Part shown: piece by piece, positions 19,853 to 29,336 of the stretch
Layout of the letters: every line of letters starts with the position of its first letter
How positions within the stretch are numbered: the first letter of the stretch is position 1
Assembly (NCBI GenBank): GCA_944381485.1
Contig: CALWLI010000025.1
Coordinates: 30,260 to 94,259, forward strand
DNA from: an uncultured Lachnospiraceae bacterium
GTDB taxonomy: Bacteria > Bacillota > Clostridia > Lachnospirales > Lachnospiraceae
DNA: 64,000 bases
Reading direction: 5' to 3'
Notes under the pieces: model-generated
Database searches by the model: none
The model's input: the letters and a program-made list of their open reading frames with translations, nothing else
Told to the model about the DNA's origin: nothing
Program-made: the position numbers and the translations under genes

Positions 19853-21149
19853 TTATCTGCTTTACAGGTATGAAGAGCCCATCCTCAAGGTCTGATTCAA
19901 TGCTCTCCACATAAAAGCAGGTATTTCCAAGCTTTGACACTCTTTCTCTTATCTCATCCGGACTGACAGCCCTGTTTTTCGCTGTCTCCAAAAGATCTTC
20001 GGAAAAAACTGTAGCCTTTATCCTCAGGCCCTTAAGATCGTATATGAAGCTGAGACTCAGCCTCTCCCCTGCTCTTCCCCTTATCTCGACAGCAAGGGGT
20101 ATCTTTTTGTCCCTGTCAAGAAAGCTTTCCCTTATGTCCTTTATGACAGACTCGTCAGGTATCCTTCTCTCGTTTTTCTCCTTGAGGGAGACCATGTCTC
20201 TTCCGTTATGCTCCCTCAGGTATCCGTCAGTCTCTCCTCCCCTGTCAAAGACCTCGTTGAGGATACGCAGGTCCTCTCTGTCGGGAATTATGAGAGGCGG
20301 CTCCTCTCCCGGGTTTTCCGAAAGAATTCTTAAGGCTCTGTCAATATATTTCCTGTATACCGAGGTCACTCCCGCCACATAGACAGGGCTTTTCATCCTG
20401 CCCTCTATCTTCATGGAGTATACGCCCGCATTTATCATCCTCGGAAGATATTCTATGGTGCAGAGATCCTTAAGGCTCAGCACATATCTCTCATTCTCTC
20501 TTCCAAGCCGTCTCATACTCTCGTCATAGACCTCGTAGGGCAGTCTGCAGGGGCCGGCACAGCGCCCTCTGTTGCCGCTCCTTCCGCCTATTATGGAGCT
20601 CATCAGGCATTGCCCGCTGTAGGCATAGCAGAGGGCTCCGTGAACAAAGGCCTCTATCTCTATATCGGCCTCGTCCCTTATCCTCTTTATCTCAGCGAGG
20701 GAGAGCTCCCTTGGAGTTACCACCCTCACAACTCCCAGCTCCTTCAAAAGCTTTGCGTAGTAGGGCCCTGTCACAGTCATCTGTGTGCTTGCATGAAGAG
20801 GAAGGGAGGGAAAATTCTTTCTTATAAGGCTCAGGACTCCCATGTCCTGAACTATCACTCCGTCCACGCCTCTTTCTTCGTAGGGAGAAAGATAGGCACA
20901 GAGCTCCTCTGTCTCGGCATCCTTAAGGAGGGTGTTGACAGTCATATACACCTTGACTCCGTAGAGATGGCAGTAGTCTATGGCTTTTATCAGCTCATCC
21001 TCATCGCTTGTGGCGCTCTCTGCATAGGCTCTCGCTCCGAAGAGCCTTCCGCCCATATAGATGGCGTCCGCTCCCGCATTTACCGCAGCCCTGACGCAGT
21101 CAAAGCTTCCTGCCGGGGCCAGCAATTCCGCCTCGTTATGCCTTTTCAC
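19791..21149 (-). CDS. U32 family peptidase (N-terminal part of a long form)
   Basis: A 452-residue U32 family protein. It starts ELLAPAGSFDCVRAAVNAGADAIYMGG and carries the EAFVHGALCYAYSGQCLMSS and GGRSGNRGRCAGPCRLPY motifs, whose cysteines belong to the iron-sulfur-type cluster proposed in this family. U32 relatives include RlhA/TrhP, which take part in RNA hydroxylation, and collagenase-like proteins. In many Clostridia the protein is about 700-750 residues; here it stops at 452 and the rest is in the next, overlapping frame. Its start overlaps zapA by 14 nt. Confidence 0.9.
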   Translation of the reverse strand: MKRHNEAELLAPAGSFDCVRAAVNAGADAIYMGGRLFGARAYAESATSDEDELIKAIDYCHLYGVKVYMTVNTLLKDAETEELCAYLSPYEERGVDGVIVQDMGVLSLIRKNFPSLPLHASTQMTVTGPYYAKLLKELGVVRVVTPRELSLAEIKRIRDEADIEIEAFVHGALCYAYSGQCLMSSIIGGRSGNRGRCAGPCRLPYEVYDESMRRLGRENERYVLSLKDLCTIEYLPRMINAGVYSMKIEGRMKSPVYVAGVTSVYRKYIDRALRILSENPGEEPPLIIPDREDLRILNEVFDRGGETDGYLREHNGRDMVSLKEKNERRIPDESVIKDIRESFLDRDKKIPLAVEIRGRAGERLSLSFIYDLKGLRIKATVFSEDLLETAKNRAVSPDEIRERVSKLGNTCFYVESIESDLEDGLFIPVKQINDIRRRATDEITEKILESRR

Positions 21150-21528
21150 GGCTCAGCTCCTCATATTTTGCCTTGAGCTCGCTGTAGTTCTTCTCCACAC
21201 TTTTCTGCTGTTTAAGGGCGGAGTCCAGCTTCATCTGAGCGCTTATAAGGTCATGCTTAAGGCTGTAGAGATCCTTCTCCGACTCAGCCTTCTCCTTCAT
21301 AAGGCGCTTTAACTCCATCTCCGATCTGAAATATTCATCAGCGAGATTGAGGTTTAAAAGAAGTCTCTTGTACTCGGAGTCAAGCCTTGAATACCCGGGG
21401 ATCTTCCTGATCTCCTCCAGCTTTTTGTTTATGAACGCCGCCACCTGCTGCATATAGGTGTCCTCCGCTCCGCTCACGGTATATATCTTGCCGTCTATCA
21501 ACACTTCAGTAGTGTTTGTATCGTTCAT
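21136..21528 (-). CDS. zapA: Cell division protein ZapA
   Basis: This 130-residue protein begins with the ZapA-type strand pattern (TEVLIDGKIYTVSGAEDTYMQQVAAFINKKL) and continues as a long coiled coil (about 55-128) rich in Glu, Lys and Leu. ZapA binds FtsZ and bundles protofilaments at the division ring. It sits between ruvB and the U32 gene, followed by envelope genes, an order commonly seen in Clostridia. Confidence 0.88.
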   Translation of the reverse strand: MNDTNTTEVLIDGKIYTVSGAEDTYMQQVAAFINKKLEEIRKIPGYSRLDSEYKRLLLNLNLADEYFRSEMELKRLMKEKAESEKDLYSLKHDLISAQMKLDSALKQQKSVEKNYSELKAKYEELSREKA

Positions 21529-21568
21529 ATATCCACCTCTTTATATTTGTCTGTTTCTTAAAATCTTA

Positions 21569-22612
21569 TCAAAGGCTGAGCCTCTGCTGTCCGTACATCC
21601 CTTCACTTCCGTCTTCACGGTCGAAATCCAGGCCTAAATGTCTGTAGGCATTTGGTGTGGCTATCCTTCCCCTGGGCGTTCTCTGAATGAGTCCGTTCAT
21701 GAGAAGGTAGGGCTCGTACACATCCTCAAGAGTACCTGCATCCTCGGAGAGGGCCGCAGCCAGAGTGTCTATGCCGACAGGGCCTCCTGAAAACTTCTCA
21801 ATAATAGTTGTAAGTATAGTCCTGTCATTATTGTCAAGACCCAGCTTATCCACATCCAGTATGTCAAGAGCGAAGTCCGCCACCTCACCGGTTATATTCC
21901 CGTCATATTTAACCTCGGCAAAGTCCCTCACCCTCTTGAGAAGTCTGTTGGCAAGTCTGGGGGTTCCTCTGGATCGCCTGGCTATCTTCATAGCTCCCTC
22001 ATCATCTATGCCTACACTAAGAACACCTGCCGAGCGCATCACTATCTCCTTAAGCTCCGCGGGGGTGTAGAATTCCATTTTTTCCACCATGCCGAATCTG
22101 TCTCTCAAGGGGGCTGTCAGAAGGCCTGCTCTGGTAGTTGCCCCCACCAGAGTAAATTTCGGCAAGTCAAGTCTTATGCTCCTTGCCGAGGCCTCCTTGC
22201 CCAGCATTATGTCTATGGCAAAGTCCTCCATGGCAGGATAAAGCACCTCCTCCACCTGCCTGTTGAGCCTGTGGATCTCATCTATAAAAAGTATGTCTCC
22301 CTGCTGAAGATTGTTGAGTATGGCGGCCATCTCCCCGGGCTTCTCTATGGCCGGTCCCGATGTCACCTTCATATTTACTCCCATCTCGTTTGCGATTATG
22401 CCCGCTATGGTAGTTTTTCCCAATCCCGGAGGGCCGTAAAAAAGCACATGGTCAAGGGCCTCTCCCCTGTTCTTCGCCGCCTCTATATAGACCTTCATCA
22501 TCTCCTTTATCCTTGACTGGCCTATATATTCATCAAGACTTTGAGGCCTCAGGGAGGTCTCTATCCTTTTTTCTTCCTCAGTAACATCAGTGCTTATGAT
22601 TCTTCTCTCCAT
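21569..22612 (-). CDS. ruvB: Holliday junction branch migration ATPase RuvB
   Basis: RuvB is the hexameric motor that drives branch migration with RuvA. The 347-residue protein has Walker A GPPGLGKT (60-67), Walker B with DEIH (111-114), sensor motif GATTRAG and a C-terminal winged helix ending in TPRGRIAT. It follows ruvA by 56 nt. No ruvC is seen in the window, as in many Firmicutes that use RecU. Confidence 0.98.
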   Translation of the reverse strand: MERRIISTDVTEEEKRIETSLRPQSLDEYIGQSRIKEMMKVYIEAAKNRGEALDHVLFYGPPGLGKTTIAGIIANEMGVNMKVTSGPAIEKPGEMAAILNNLQQGDILFIDEIHRLNRQVEEVLYPAMEDFAIDIMLGKEASARSIRLDLPKFTLVGATTRAGLLTAPLRDRFGMVEKMEFYTPAELKEIVMRSAGVLSVGIDDEGAMKIARRSRGTPRLANRLLKRVRDFAEVKYDGNITGEVADFALDILDVDKLGLDNNDRTILTTIIEKFSGGPVGIDTLAAALSEDAGTLEDVYEPYLLMNGLIQRTPRGRIATPNAYRHLGLDFDREDGSEGMYGQQRLSL

Positions 22613-22668
22613 TTGTTATGCCGCTTATCTCCCGAAATTATAATAATATATTTTCTTTAAGCTTTACA

Positions 22669-23289
22669 CTAAAAATTTCTTAAAGCCTGCTTAAGTATTG
22701 ACTCTGTGCCCTGCTCCTCACCTACACCGGATGCCTTTACCTTCCTTATGGCAGACACAGCCTCGCTCCTTGAGTATCCCAGAGAAACGAGAGCCTCCAT
22801 GGCCTCTCCGTAGGCCCCTTTCGCTCCTCTCATGTCTCCCTCCGCCATGTCCGCTGGAGAAAGCCCCACAGCCCCTGAAATGTCAGGCATATCCACCTTG
22901 TCCTTCAGGTCAAGTATCACTCTCTGAGCTGTCTTTGCCCCTATTCCGGGGGCTCTGCTTATGGCCTTTGCGTCACCTGATATTATGGCTACCCTCAGCT
23001 CATCAGGCCTCAATACAGACAGTATCCCCAGAGCCCCCTTGGGTCCCACTCCGTTTACACCCAAAAGCTGCCTGAACATCTCCCTGTCCTCTCTGTGCAA
23101 AAATCCGTACAGGGACTGTCCGTCCTCCTTCACCGAAAAATGCGTGTATATCTTTATCTCCTCGCCAAGGCCGGGAAGTGCCGGAAGCACTGTAGCGGGA
23201 ACATAGATCATATAGCCTATGCCTCCCGCTTCAACCACTACATAGCCCTCTCCCATTTCACTCAGAATACCTCTCACAAAGCTTATCAT
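22669..23289 (-). CDS. ruvA: Holliday junction DNA helicase subunit RuvA
   Basis: About 206 residues from the ATG at 23289, chosen because GGAGA lies 8 nt upstream; an in-frame ATG at 23340 would add an unlikely hydrophobic leader. The order is an OB-fold (MISFVRGILSEMGEGYVVVEAGGIGY), two helix-hairpin-helix motifs (LLGVNGVGPKGAL and APGIGAKTAQRVILDLK), and a C-terminal domain III (AMEALVSLGYSRSEAVSAI) that contacts RuvB. First gene of the leftward ruv/zapA cluster. Confidence 0.97.
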   Translation of the reverse strand: MISFVRGILSEMGEGYVVVEAGGIGYMIYVPATVLPALPGLGEEIKIYTHFSVKEDGQSLYGFLHREDREMFRQLLGVNGVGPKGALGILSVLRPDELRVAIISGDAKAISRAPGIGAKTAQRVILDLKDKVDMPDISGAVGLSPADMAEGDMRGAKGAYGEAMEALVSLGYSRSEAVSAIRKVKASGVGEEQGTESILKQALRNF

Positions 23290-23374
23290 CCGTCTGTCTC
23301 CATGTATTATAAAAAAGCATATTTGATATAAGTTTACCACATAGGACTCAGCATATCAATCACCCTGTACATGC

Positions 23375-23403
23375 TTTAAAATCCCTCCTCTCTCTGCTAT
23401 AAT
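23375..23403 (+). promoter_or_regulatory. Promoter of the YprB-like nuclease gene
   Basis: TTTAAA (23375-23380) and a perfect TATAAT (23398-23403) are separated by 17 nt. The expected start is near 23410, about 20 nt before the GTG at 23430. The region lies between divergent ruvA and the nuclease gene. Confidence 0.5.
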
Positions 23404-23429
23404 CAGATAAAAATAAGCTGAGAAAGGTA

Positions 23430-24596
23430 GTGGAATATTATCCCATGCTTGAAATTACAAAATCGGTAAAGCCTGAATTTTCTGACGAGGAGGGTCTTCC
23501 GGGTCCCCGGGAAAGCCTTGTCTTTTTTGATATAGAGACGACAGGTTTAAAGGCCTCCCGGTCCTCCCTCTATCTCATAGGCCTTCTCTTTTTTGAGGGT
23601 GAGGAGTGGATATTTAAGCAGTTTTTTGCTGAGGACATGTACGATGAGCCTCTTCTGCTTGATGCCTTTTTCGGGATCATAAACAAAAAAAGGGCCTCCT
23701 CTGAAAATACGATACTTATACATTATAACGGGGATATGTTTGACATCCCCTTTATAAAGAATTGTGTCAAAAGTTACAGGCTGCCCTATGACTTTTCAGC
23801 TGTAATAAGTCTTGACATGTACAGAAAGATAAAGCCTTTAAAGGCCTTTCTGGGTCTTCCTGACTGTAAGCTCAAATCCGTGGAGAAATTTCTCGGGAGA
23901 TATCGGGAGGACAAATACTCCGGGGGAGAGCTCATATATGTGTATGAGGACTTTTTAAGGAGGAGACAGCAGGGCGGGGATACCCAGAAGCAGGAAGAGC
24001 TTCTTCTCCTCCACAATGAGGAGGACATTATGAATATGCCCCTTGTGCTGGCAATGCTTGCATACTCGGAGCTGTTCAGCGGTGAGCTTGTGCTTATTTC
24101 TCAGGATATAGTTGACCTTAATTCCCAGGGCTTTCGCTCGGGAAAAGAGGTTCTTGATCTCAATTACGCCTTGCCGTCAAGGCTTCCCAGGGATCTGGAT
24201 TTCTGTCTGGGCCCCTTTAATATAGCCCTCTCGGAAAAGAGGATGAACCTCGCCGCCGACATGCGCGAGGGTGAGCTCAAGTATTTTTTATCTGACTATA
24301 AAAATTATTACTATCTGACATTTGAGGACTACGCAGTTCACAAATCAATAGGTGAATTTGTTGACAGAAAAGCAAGAAAGCAGGCCACTGCAAGGACCTG
24401 CTATCTGAAGAGCTCCGGATTGTTTTTCCCTCAGCCCAAAGAGATATTTACCCCCGGCTTTTATGAGGAATATAAAAGCAAGGATATTTATGCTAAATAT
24501 GACGGCAATGTTTTTAAAGACCGGATTAAAGCATCCGAGTACGCCCACGCCGTGCTGGAAGCGGTACTTAAAAGCTCAGGAAAGAAAGATTCCTGA
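23430..24596 (+). CDS. YprB-like RNase H-fold exonuclease-domain protein
   Basis: A 388-residue protein whose first half is an exonuclease/RNase H-like fold: DIETTG (34-39), HYNGDMFDIPF (about 98-108), and later HNEEDIMNM acidic motifs, the DEDD-type metal ligands. The second half has no recognised catalytic motif and may bind nucleic acid. The family (pfam RNase_H_2) is widespread in Clostridia with no firm role. GTG at 23430 is only 2 nt from its AAAGG site and an in-frame ATG lies at 23445 with a long gap, so the start is uncertain. Confidence 0.85.
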   Translation: MEYYPMLEITKSVKPEFSDEEGLPGPRESLVFFDIETTGLKASRSSLYLIGLLFFEGEEWIFKQFFAEDMYDEPLLLDAFFGIINKKRASSENTILIHYNGDMFDIPFIKNCVKSYRLPYDFSAVISLDMYRKIKPLKAFLGLPDCKLKSVEKFLGRYREDKYSGGELIYVYEDFLRRRQQGGDTQKQEELLLLHNEEDIMNMPLVLAMLAYSELFSGELVLISQDIVDLNSQGFRSGKEVLDLNYALPSRLPRDLDFCLGPFNIALSEKRMNLAADMREGELKYFLSDYKNYYYLTFEDYAVHKSIGEFVDRKARKQATARTCYLKSSGLFFPQPKEIFTPGFYEEYKSKDIYAKYDGNVFKDRIKASEYAHAVLEAVLKSSGKKDS

Positions 24597-24600
24597 GCTT
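24572..24600. terminator. Hairpin terminator between nuclease gene and leuD
   Basis: An 11-bp stem, AAGCTCAGGAA / TTCCTGAGCTT, with a 7-nt loop overlaps the last codons and stop of the plus-strand nuclease gene. On the minus strand a TTTTAAG tail follows, so it probably ends leuCD transcripts as well. Confidence 0.65.
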
Positions 24601-24606
24601 ACAGAT

Positions 24607-25092
24607 CTACTTTTCATTTATATAGTTTATGAGTCCTCCCGCATTTATCATCTTCTGCAGGAATTCAGGGAAGGGCTGTGATTTAAAGCATACATTCTTT
24701 GTATGGTCCTTTATATCTCCGGTGTCAAAATTTATCTCAACCTCGTCTCCCTCCTCTATAGCCTTTGCGGCCTCGGGGCACTCTATTATGGGAAGTCCTA
24801 TATTTATGGCATTTCTGTAAAAGATCCTTGCGAAGGACTTCGCTATGACACAGCTTATACCACTGTCCTTTATTACCTGAGGAGCGTGCTCTCTTGAGGA
24901 GCCGCAGCCGAAGTTACTTCCGGCTATGATAATGTCTCCCGGGTTTATCCTCTTGGAGAAATCCGCATCCAGATCCTCCATACAGTGAGATGCCAGCTCC
25001 TTTCTGTCCATTATATTCAAATATCTGGCGGGGATTATAATATCAGTGTCGATATTGTCCCCGTATTTTATTGTTTTTCCCTTTGCTTCCAT
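24607..25092 (-). CDS. leuD: 3-isopropylmalate dehydratase small subunit LeuD
   Basis: LeuD forms the swivelling domain that completes the isomerase active site with LeuC in leucine biosynthesis. About 161 residues from the ATG at 25092, which has an AGAGGG site; an ATG at 25113 lacks one. Motifs are [15 protein letters not shown] at about 10-24, [14 protein letters not shown] in the middle and a C-terminal NFDTGDI. The [10 protein letters not shown] loop fits isopropylmalate-type rather than aconitase-type enzymes, though related isomerases cannot be excluded. It lies 24 nt after leuC. Confidence 0.95.
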   Translation of the reverse strand: MEAKGKTIKYGDNIDTDIIIPARYLNIMDRKELASHCMEDLDADFSKRINPGDIIIAGSNFGCGSSREHAPQVIKDSGISCVIAKSFARIFYRNAINIGLPIIECPEAAKAIEEGDEVEINFDTGDIKDHTKNVCFKSQPFPEFLQKMINAGGLINYINEK

Positions 25093-25116
25093 ATTTGACC
25101 CTCTCAACTTCATATT

Positions 25117-26451
25117 TTACATTACAGACTCAGGCCCTGCTATAAAGCCGCTGACCGCACTGGTTGCAGCCACATAGGGGCTTGCCAGATATACCTCTGA
25201 GGTCTTTGCTCCCATGCGCCCCACAAAGTTCCTGTTGGTAGTGGATACGCAGCGCTCTCCATCTGCAAGTATTCCCATATGTCCTCCCAGGCAGGGACCG
25301 CAGGTAGGTGTGGAGACTACAGCTCCGGCCTCTATAAATATCTCAAGCAGTCCCTCTCTGAGAGACTGAAGATATATCTCCTGAGTGGCAGGAATAACTA
25401 TGCAGCGCACATTATCAGCCACCTTTCTGCCCTTAAGCACCTCTGCGGCAGCCCTCATATCACTTATCCTTCCGTTGGTGCAGGAGCCTATCACCACCTG
25501 ATCTATCTTTACCTTGAGGGCCTCGGCCTCGTCTATAGTCCTTGTGTTTGAGGGGAGGTGAGGGAAGGATACAGTGGGACGAAGCTTTGAAAGGTCGATG
25601 TCAAGAACTTCCTCATAGCAAGCATCCTCGTCAGCCTCATAGATCTTTCCCACAACAGAGCCTATGCCCTTTTTTATCTCCTCTATATCCGCATTTTCTC
25701 CGAAAAGTCCTCTGTTTTTCTTGCTGAGATGGCGGGCCGCATAATCCAAAGTCTTCTCATCTACAGGGAAGATGCCGTTTTTGCCCCCTGCCTCTATAGC
25801 CATGTTGCAGATGGCAAGCCTGTCGTCCATGGAGAGTTCCGCCACGCCTTCCCCGGCAAATTCCATGGATTCATAGAGAGCTCCGTCAACTCCTATCCTT
25901 CCTATGATATCCAGTATCAGGTCCTTTCCGCTCACATATTTTCCGGGCTTTCCCTTAAGATTGATCTTAATAGCCCCGGGTACCTTAAACCAGAGCTTTC
26001 CCGTAGCCATGGCTGCCGCCATGTCAGTGGAGCCCACGCCTGTGGAGAACGCTCCCATAGCTCCGTAGGTCACGGTGTGGGAGTCGGCCCCGATTATAAG
26101 ATCCCCCGGAAGGCACAGTCCCTGTTCCGGTATGAGGGCATGCTCTATGCCCATTCTCCCCACATCATAAAATTTTTCTATACATTGACTGCAGGCAAAC
26201 TCTCTGCAGGTCTTAACATTTTCCGCCGACTTTATATCCTTATTAGGTACAAAATGGTCCATAACAAGAACCACCTTGTCCTTGTCATAAACCTTGTCAG
26301 CCTTTATCTTGCCCATCTCTCTTATAGCTACCGGGCTTGTAATATCATTTCCCAAGACAAGGTCAATATCAGCCTCTATAAGCTCCCCCGCCTTAAGCTC
26401 TTTCTTGTCAGTGTGTGCCGCCAATATCTTTTGGCTCATTGTCATTCCCAT
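25117..26451 (-). CDS. leuC: 3-isopropylmalate dehydratase large subunit LeuC
   Basis: The [4Fe-4S] subunit of isopropylmalate isomerase. The 444-residue protein carries the DHFVPNKD and [21 protein letters not shown] motifs. Cluster ligands lie in GSCTNGR and TCGPCLGGH. The ATG at 26451 has GGAGAAG 7 nt upstream. Only leuC and leuD are here; leuA and leuB must lie elsewhere. A LysR regulator gene diverges from it, which suggests direct control. Confidence 0.95.
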   Translation of the reverse strand: MGMTMSQKILAAHTDKKELKAGELIEADIDLVLGNDITSPVAIREMGKIKADKVYDKDKVVLVMDHFVPNKDIKSAENVKTCREFACSQCIEKFYDVGRMGIEHALIPEQGLCLPGDLIIGADSHTVTYGAMGAFSTGVGSTDMAAAMATGKLWFKVPGAIKINLKGKPGKYVSGKDLILDIIGRIGVDGALYESMEFAGEGVAELSMDDRLAICNMAIEAGGKNGIFPVDEKTLDYAARHLSKKNRGLFGENADIEEIKKGIGSVVGKIYEADEDACYEEVLDIDLSKLRPTVSFPHLPSNTRTIDEAEALKVKIDQVVIGSCTNGRISDMRAAAEVLKGRKVADNVRCIVIPATQEIYLQSLREGLLEIFIEAGAVVSTPTCGPCLGGHMGILADGERCVSTTNRNFVGRMGAKTSEVYLASPYVAATSAVSGFIAGPESVM

Positions 26452-26561
26452 ACGACTTCTCCTGTGTTTTCATTAAAAATCATATTATCATTGTTGTATT
26501 TTAGCATATTATCCGGTATAGTTAAAATATATAATACTAATGTTTTGTATGAGGTTTAGTT
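26452..26561. promoter_or_regulatory. Divergent leuC / LysR control region
   Basis: This 110-nt AT-rich gap separates leuC and the LysR-type regulator. A TATAAT for the regulator is at 26530-26535, without a clear -35 box. An imperfect inverted repeat, ATAC-N9-GTAT, at 26534-26550 overlaps it and could be an autoregulatory LysR site. A TATTTTA / TAAAATA inverted pair lies further left. All sites are inferred from sequence shape alone. Confidence 0.4.
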
Positions 26562-27449
26562 ATGGAACAAGCATTATCATCCTACAAAGTTTTTTTTGAG
26601 GTGGCTAAATCAGGCAATATAAGTAAGGCTGCAAAAAAGCTCTATATAAGCCAGCCGGCAATATCAAAATCCATAGTCAAGCTGGAGGAGCATCTGGGAG
26701 TGAAGCTCTTCTCCAGAAACTCAAGAGGCGTTCACCTGACGGCAGAGGGGGAGATACTGTTTTCCCATGTCAGTGAGGCCTTTGAATACATTGACCGAGG
26801 TGAGGACGAACTGAAGCGCCTCAGAGAGTTTAATATAGGACATCTGAGGATAGGTGTCAGCAATACTCTCTGCCGCTACATACTTATACCCTACCTGAAG
26901 GAATTCCTCATAAAATATCCTCATATGAAGATCACCATAGAGATCCAAGCCACGGCAAAGACCATACAGAAGCTGGAGCAGAAAAAGCTGGATCTGGGGC
27001 TTGTGGGCATGGGCTCTCTTCCCTTAAAACACGGCCTCAAGTTTTCCACTGTGATGGAGATCGAGGATGTGTTTGTGGCAACCCCTGAATATCTCAAAAA
27101 TCTGTATCTGAGGGAAGGCGAGGATGCGGATATATTTGAGACCGCAAACATCATGCTCCTTGACAAGGAAAACCTTACAAGGCGTTTCATAGACGACCAC
27201 CTGAAGGATATAGGCGTTATCCCCAGACAGGTGCTTGAGATATCCACCATGGATCTGCTTATAGAGTTTGCAAAGATAGGCTTGGGAGTTGCGGCTGTAA
27301 TAAAGGAATTCGTATTAAAGGAGCTCCATGAGGGTACTCTGGTACAGGTACCGCTTAAGATGCCGGTCAAAAAAAGGACTATAGGCTTTACCTATGATGA
27401 AAATAATGTAAACTCCGCTCTGGAGGCGTTTTTAAAGTCGGCAAGGTGA
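26562..27449 (+). CDS. LysR family transcriptional regulator
   Basis: A 295-residue LysR-type protein. The N-terminal winged helix (about 4-64) has SGNISKAAKKLYISQPAISKSIVKLEEHLGVKLFSRNSRGVHLT. A two-lobed effector domain of the periplasmic-binding fold follows (about 90-295). GAGG lies 7 nt before the ATG. LysR proteins usually sit divergent to a target operon and respond to a pathway metabolite. Here that target is leuCD, so an isopropylmalate-type co-inducer is plausible but not shown. Its gene ends in a strong hairpin. Confidence 0.93.
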   Translation: MEQALSSYKVFFEVAKSGNISKAAKKLYISQPAISKSIVKLEEHLGVKLFSRNSRGVHLTAEGEILFSHVSEAFEYIDRGEDELKRLREFNIGHLRIGVSNTLCRYILIPYLKEFLIKYPHMKITIEIQATAKTIQKLEQKKLDLGLVGMGSLPLKHGLKFSTVMEIEDVFVATPEYLKNLYLREGEDADIFETANIMLLDKENLTRRFIDDHLKDIGVIPRQVLEISTMDLLIEFAKIGLGVAAVIKEFVLKELHEGTLVQVPLKMPVKKRTIGFTYDENNVNSALEAFLKSAR

Positions 27450-27467
27450 TTGCCGACTTTTCTTTTT
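27434..27467. terminator. Strong intrinsic terminator after the LysR gene
   Basis: An 11-bp perfect stem, AAAGTCGGCAA / TTGCCGACTTT, with a 5-nt loop is followed by TCTTTTT on the plus strand. The stop codon TGA of the LysR gene lies in the loop. The minus strand also gives an A/T-rich flank, so the convergent cation transporter gene may use it too. Confidence 0.9.
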
Positions 27468-27474
27468 CCCTGTA

Positions 27475-28650
27475 TCAGGCACCGTAGCTGTGCTCAACAG
27501 TAATTATGCAATTAAGCCTTTTGTCCCGCTCTCTTACCTTCTTCCTTATCCTGCCTGTTATCTCTCTAACCTTTTCCTCCCTGTAATTCCAGGGTGTGAC
27601 AAGGTCAAACACCACATTTATCCCCTCCGAGCCGTGTACCAGTCTCAGATCATGGAAGGATATCTTTGTGTCCTCCTCCGACTTCACTATATCCTCCACT
27701 ATGGCTCTCACCTCATTTGTGTTCTCGTCGTTAAGGTCCACCGGATCCGCATGGGTCACAAGCAGTATGTCCATCTCCCGCTTTATATCGTTTTCTATCT
27801 CATCAAGGAGGCGATGGGCGTCGTCGAGGCTCATGGTGTTGGGAAGCTCCACATGTATGCTTGCTATGCTGTTTGAAGGCCCATAATTATTCACTATAAG
27901 ATCGTGAGTGCCCACTACCCCCTCATATTTCCTGACAAAGGAGTTTATCCTGTCATAGACCTCAGGGTCTATGGCCTCACCTATTATAGGCTGGAGAGTG
28001 TCCTTTGCTATCTCATATCCTGCCTTAAGAACAAACATGGAAACTATGACTCCTATGACCCCGTCGCAGTTTACCGAAAACAGTTTGTAGAGAAGTAGAG
28101 AAAGTACTGTGGCGGAGGTGGCCAGAACATCTCCCCTTGAATCCGCCGCAGTGGCCAGCATGACCTGAGAATCAATGCGCTTTCCCAGCTTTGTGTTGAA
28201 GGCCGCAAGCCAAAACTTCCCACAGATCGATATGAGGAGTATGACAACAGAGACGTAGGAAAAGCTCATATCCTCCGGCTCGAATATTTTTGCCACTGAA
28301 CTTTTGAAGAGGGATGCTCCCACAAGGAGCACCAGAAAGGCCACTATAAAGGCTGATATATATTCTATCCTTCCATGGCCGAAGGGATGCTCCTCATCTG
28401 CAGGCTTTCCCGCCATCCCGGCCCCGACAAAGGATATGATGCTTGACGCTGCATCCGACAGATTGTTGAAGGCATCCGCCATTACGGAAACCGAGTTGCT
28501 TATGAAGCCTATCAGGATCTTTGTCACAAAGAGCAGTATGTTCACTGCGATCCCCACGGCCCCCGACAGCTGTCCGTAGGCTGTCCTCACCGAGGCGTTC
28601 TCTGTATTTTCACTGTCCTTTACAAAATGTCTGACAAGAAATTCTGTCAT
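27475..28650 (-). CDS. Cation diffusion facilitator transporter, probable Mn(II) type
   Basis: A 391-residue CDF exporter with six membrane helices and a long cytoplasmic C-terminal domain. The metal site in helix 2 reads N62-x3-D66 (NNLSD) and in helix 5 D170-x3-D174 (DSRGD). This N-D-D-D set differs from the His-containing sites of zinc exporters and matches the Mn-exporting MntE-like group. HPFGHGRIEY between helices 2 and 3 is a family hallmark. It probably exchanges metal for protons across the cytoplasmic membrane. The metal assignment is inferred from the four ligands only. GNAT gene starts 16 nt upstream. Confidence 0.9.
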   Translation of the reverse strand: MTEFLVRHFVKDSENTENASVRTAYGQLSGAVGIAVNILLFVTKILIGFISNSVSVMADAFNNLSDAASSIISFVGAGMAGKPADEEHPFGHGRIEYISAFIVAFLVLLVGASLFKSSVAKIFEPEDMSFSYVSVVILLISICGKFWLAAFNTKLGKRIDSQVMLATAADSRGDVLATSATVLSLLLYKLFSVNCDGVIGVIVSMFVLKAGYEIAKDTLQPIIGEAIDPEVYDRINSFVRKYEGVVGTHDLIVNNYGPSNSIASIHVELPNTMSLDDAHRLLDEIENDIKREMDILLVTHADPVDLNDENTNEVRAIVEDIVKSEEDTKISFHDLRLVHGSEGINVVFDLVTPWNYREEKVREITGRIRKKVRERDKRLNCIITVEHSYGA

Positions 28651-28666
28651 GATGTCATTACTCTCC

Positions 28667-29194
28667 TTATTGCTTATCTGTTATCCTCATATAGGCGAAC
28701 CTGGGAGATCCGTCCTCCATATATACTATGCCGCAGTAATGGAATCCGGCCCTCTCTATCACCTTCTGCATAGGTATATTGTCCCTGTGAGTGTCTATCC
28801 TCATATTTTTCGTCCTCTCACAGCATCTTTCAAGACAGTATAATCCCACATTCTTTCCATGGGCTTCCCTCGCCACAGCTATCCTGTGTATAACTCCATA
28901 GGGCTCATCATTGTCCCAGGCCCCGTCTTCTATATAGGCATAGTTGGGATCCTCGACACCTATGAAAAGGGCAAAGACCGCCAGTATGTTTTTGTCTTCC
29001 ATATCCTCGCACACATAGAGGGCCTCCTTTTCCATATCCTGCCTCAGGAGGCTCTCCTTGGGATAGCCATCCACCCACTGTGTGGGGTTCCCGTTTTCCG
29101 CCATATATTTCCTGGCCTCCTCATATATGTGAAGAATGGAAGGGAAATCCCTCTCCTCGGCCCTGCGTATAAAAAGCCGCTCTCTGACGTCCAT
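28667..29194 (-). CDS. GNAT family N-acetyltransferase
   Basis: A 175-residue GNAT-fold protein. It has an N-terminal IRRAEERDFPSILHIYEEA helix start, a central IHRIAVAREAHGKNVGLYCL acetyl-CoA loop (about 107-126), and a C-terminal MQKVIERAGF segment. The R/Q-x-x-G-x-G/A motif is degenerate (REAHGKNVG). Acceptor substrate unknown. It lies upstream of the cation transporter gene on the same strand. Confidence 0.85.
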   Translation of the reverse strand: MDVRERLFIRRAEERDFPSILHIYEEARKYMAENGNPTQWVDGYPKESLLRQDMEKEALYVCEDMEDKNILAVFALFIGVEDPNYAYIEDGAWDNDEPYGVIHRIAVAREAHGKNVGLYCLERCCERTKNMRIDTHRDNIPMQKVIERAGFHYCGIVYMEDGSPRFAYMRITDKQ

Positions 29195-29266
29195 ACGCTC
29201 TACCTCCCTGTCATGTTTTTTGTATTCAAAGCATATAAAATGAATTATATCAAAGGCAGTAAAATA

Positions 29267-29303
29267 GCGCTACACCTTATTTGTATAAAATCAGGTGTAG
29301 CGC
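29267..29303 (-). terminator. Terminator of the cell-wall-binding protein gene
   Basis: An 11-bp stem, GCGCTACACCT / AGGTGTAGCGC, with a 15-nt loop, followed on the minus strand by TATTTTA. It lies 33 nt beyond the stop codon of the 29337-30995 gene. Confidence 0.75.
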
Positions 29304-29336
29304 CCCTTTATTTCTATGTGTGTACAGCTCTTAAAA

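Noticed and set aside
25729-26559. 276-residue plus-strand frame opposite leuC
   Set aside because: It is antisense to conserved leuC motifs and has no ribosome site.
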